Assembly (NCBI RefSeq): GCF_039652435.2
Contig: NZ_CP190246.1
Coordinates: forward strand, 2,232,001 to 2,296,000
Length of the DNA: 64,000 nucleotides
From: Niabella insulamsoli
GTDB lineage: Bacteria > Bacteroidota > Bacteroidia > Chitinophagales > Chitinophagaceae
Direction of reading: 5' to 3'
This document shows positions 62,953-64,000 of the stretch, in pieces. How positions within the stretch are numbered: the first letter of the stretch is position 1; every line of letters starts with the position of its first letter. Under the pieces are notes generated by a model, which was not told the DNA's origin, ran no database searches, and worked only from the letters and a program-made list of their open reading frames with translations. The position numbers were made by a program, and so were the translations under genes.

Positions 62953-63990
62953 ATGCTCTCTTACTCAGAAAGCAGGAGCCTTGCTCTTGCCAGGGGATCT
63001 ATTGTCTTTTTAATTGCCCCGATTCATTGCGTTATGCTTTATAGCACGCCAACGGTAAAGGCCGGAATGCTGGGCCGTTTTATGGCTTTTTTTGCCGAAT
63101 ATCCAGGCGCCCATTTATTTATGTTTCTGATGGGATTTTTTATCTCCCTATCCAAAGCAAAACCTATTTCAGCCATTTTAAAAAGAAGCCTTTTATTGCT
63201 AAGTGCCGGCTACTTGCTGAACGCCTTCAAGTTCGTCATACCTCATTGGCTGGGACTTTTGCCGCGCTCATTTTACGTTAGCAATCATATCGCTACAGAT
63301 GAGTTTGTTGCCTGCAGGCTATTGCTAATCAACGATATTTTACAATTTGCAGGTGTAGCCTATCTAATTTGCGGCCTAATCAAACGCTCGGCTTACCGAC
63401 TGTTTATAGGTGCTGCAGCATTAGTTTTAGTGCTGACGCTAAGCCCTTGGATCTGGGAGCGCACAGGTAGTAACCATATACTTATCAATGCAATGCTTGA
63501 TCTGGCAGGCGGCTTTCCACCTCACGCCTATTTTCCTATTTTTCCGTGGCTATTCCACTGCCTGCTCGGAACATTGTGCGGGCATATCAAAAATCATTAT
63601 GGTATTTCTTTTAAATATTTGCTGTTCACAGGACTTATGCTTACACTCATGGGTACGGTAATATGGTTTTCTGAGCCTGCCAGTTTTCATATAAGCTTTT
63701 TTAGGTCCGGACCTGGTGGTACGTTCATTCATGGAGGCGTTACACTTATTTTCATAAGCCTGCTCGATACTCTTTCAAAAAATAAAAGGGACAATCCTCT
63801 TTTTAGATTTTTGAGCTGGTGTAGTAGAAAAATAACGCCCATCTATCTTATCCAATGGGTTTTAATTATGTGGCTGCTACCGATTACCGGCTATGAAACG
63901 CTGAACCAAAGCCAATCGCTGATAATGATAACCATGGTGAGTGGTTTCACCTTTTTACTTACCAACTATTTAAGTCCATCAAAAAAATAA
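62953..63990 (+). CDS. Multi-pass membrane acyltransferase (DUF1624/HGSNAT-like)
   Basis: A 345-residue protein with about ten membrane helices. It starts SESRSLALARGSIVFLIAPI and contains YPGAHLFMFLMGFFISL, RSLLLLSAGYLLNAFKFVIP, HAYFPIFPWLFHCLLGTLCG and KITPIYLIQWVLIMWLLPIT. The R-x-L-A-x-RG-N-terminus and FPxFPWLxxxLxG motif resemble the heparan-alpha-glucosaminide N-acetyltransferase/DUF1624 superfamily of acetyl-CoA-dependent membrane transferases. It lies 30 bases after the IucB-like gene and ends 10 bases before the window edge, so it is probably inside a siderophore operon. Exact substrate unknown. Confidence 0.75.
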   Translation: MLSYSESRSLALARGSIVFLIAPIHCVMLYSTPTVKAGMLGRFMAFFAEYPGAHLFMFLMGFFISLSKAKPISAILKRSLLLLSAGYLLNAFKFVIPHWLGLLPRSFYVSNHIATDEFVACRLLLINDILQFAGVAYLICGLIKRSAYRLFIGAAALVLVLTLSPWIWERTGSNHILINAMLDLAGGFPPHAYFPIFPWLFHCLLGTLCGHIKNHYGISFKYLLFTGLMLTLMGTVIWFSEPASFHISFFRSGPGGTFIHGGVTLIFISLLDTLSKNKRDNPLFRFLSWCSRKITPIYLIQWVLIMWLLPITGYETLNQSQSLIMITMVSGFTFLLTNYLSPSKK

Positions 63991-64000
63991 ACCTAATGAA

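Noticed and set aside
1..64000. CRISPR arrays, rRNA genes, prophage structural genes or conjugation genes
   Set aside because: No regularly spaced repeats, no rRNA-like conserved blocks and no phage or Tra protein motifs were seen in any frame examined.

Overview
The window comes from a Bacteroidota chromosome, most like the Sphingobacteriales/Chitinophagales branch. It carries four SusC/SusD outer-membrane pairs, an ECF sigma factor/FecR pair feeding an STN-type SusC, CAZymes, a fused CzcA-TolC metal pump, few Shine-Dalgarno sequences, and some promoters with a TAnnTTTG -7 box. It cannot be placed to genus from sequence alone.

Region 1 (1-9250) is GC-rich (34/60 in the line 5101-5160). It holds the 5' end of fdhD on the minus strand, then an ECF sigma factor, a FecR anti-sigma factor, SusC with an STN domain, SusD, and a GH115-like alpha-glucuronidase lipoprotein. 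This reads as a self-signalling glycan utilisation locus, probably for glucuronate-decorated xylan.

Region 2 (about 9350-25100) is AT-rich and full of broken genes. It has the C-terminal half of a phosphocholine-specific phospholipase C, a HigA-like antitoxin beside a frameshifted AbiEii toxin, a large secreted protein gene broken by frameshifts and by a complete IS3-family element with a 4-bp target duplication, a frameshifted histidine kinase, and the tail of a fucose-isomerase-like gene. tRNA-3'-end-like fragments beside a GTGTCARATTTGTGTC motif lie near both edges, so this may be a decayed integrative island. Intact genes include an AraC regulator with a CxxC N-terminus, two CsbD-like stress proteins and, at 21.4-24.0 kb, a cold-response set: fatty-acid desaturase, DEAD-box RNA helicase and cold-shock protein with a terminator.

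Region 3 (25.1-33.6 kb) has pckA (ATP-dependent PEP carboxykinase, minus strand), then a plus-strand metal-efflux operon: a small secreted protein, CzcA/CusA fused to TolC, and the CusB/CzcB adaptor.

Region 4 (33.9-52.7 kb) is entirely minus strand and is a composite glycan utilisation locus: two GH43-superfamily beta-propeller proteins, a small lipoprotein, SusD, SusC, a GH20 hexosaminidase, then a second set of SusC, SusD, fasciclin lipoprotein and DUF5007-like lipoprotein.

Region 5 (53.1-64.0 kb) starts with an XRE regulator that has a perfect 18-bp palindrome at its 5' end. Next is a hairpin-dense, relatively GC-rich non-coding stretch (53951-54290) that is the best candidate here for an undescribed structured RNA. 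TlpA-SusC-SusD follow, ending at a strong bidirectional terminator facing a small convergent secreted protein gene. The right edge has an AraC regulator divergent from an IucB-like siderophore acetyltransferase and a multi-pass membrane acyltransferase, probably an iron/siderophore locus continuing beyond the window.
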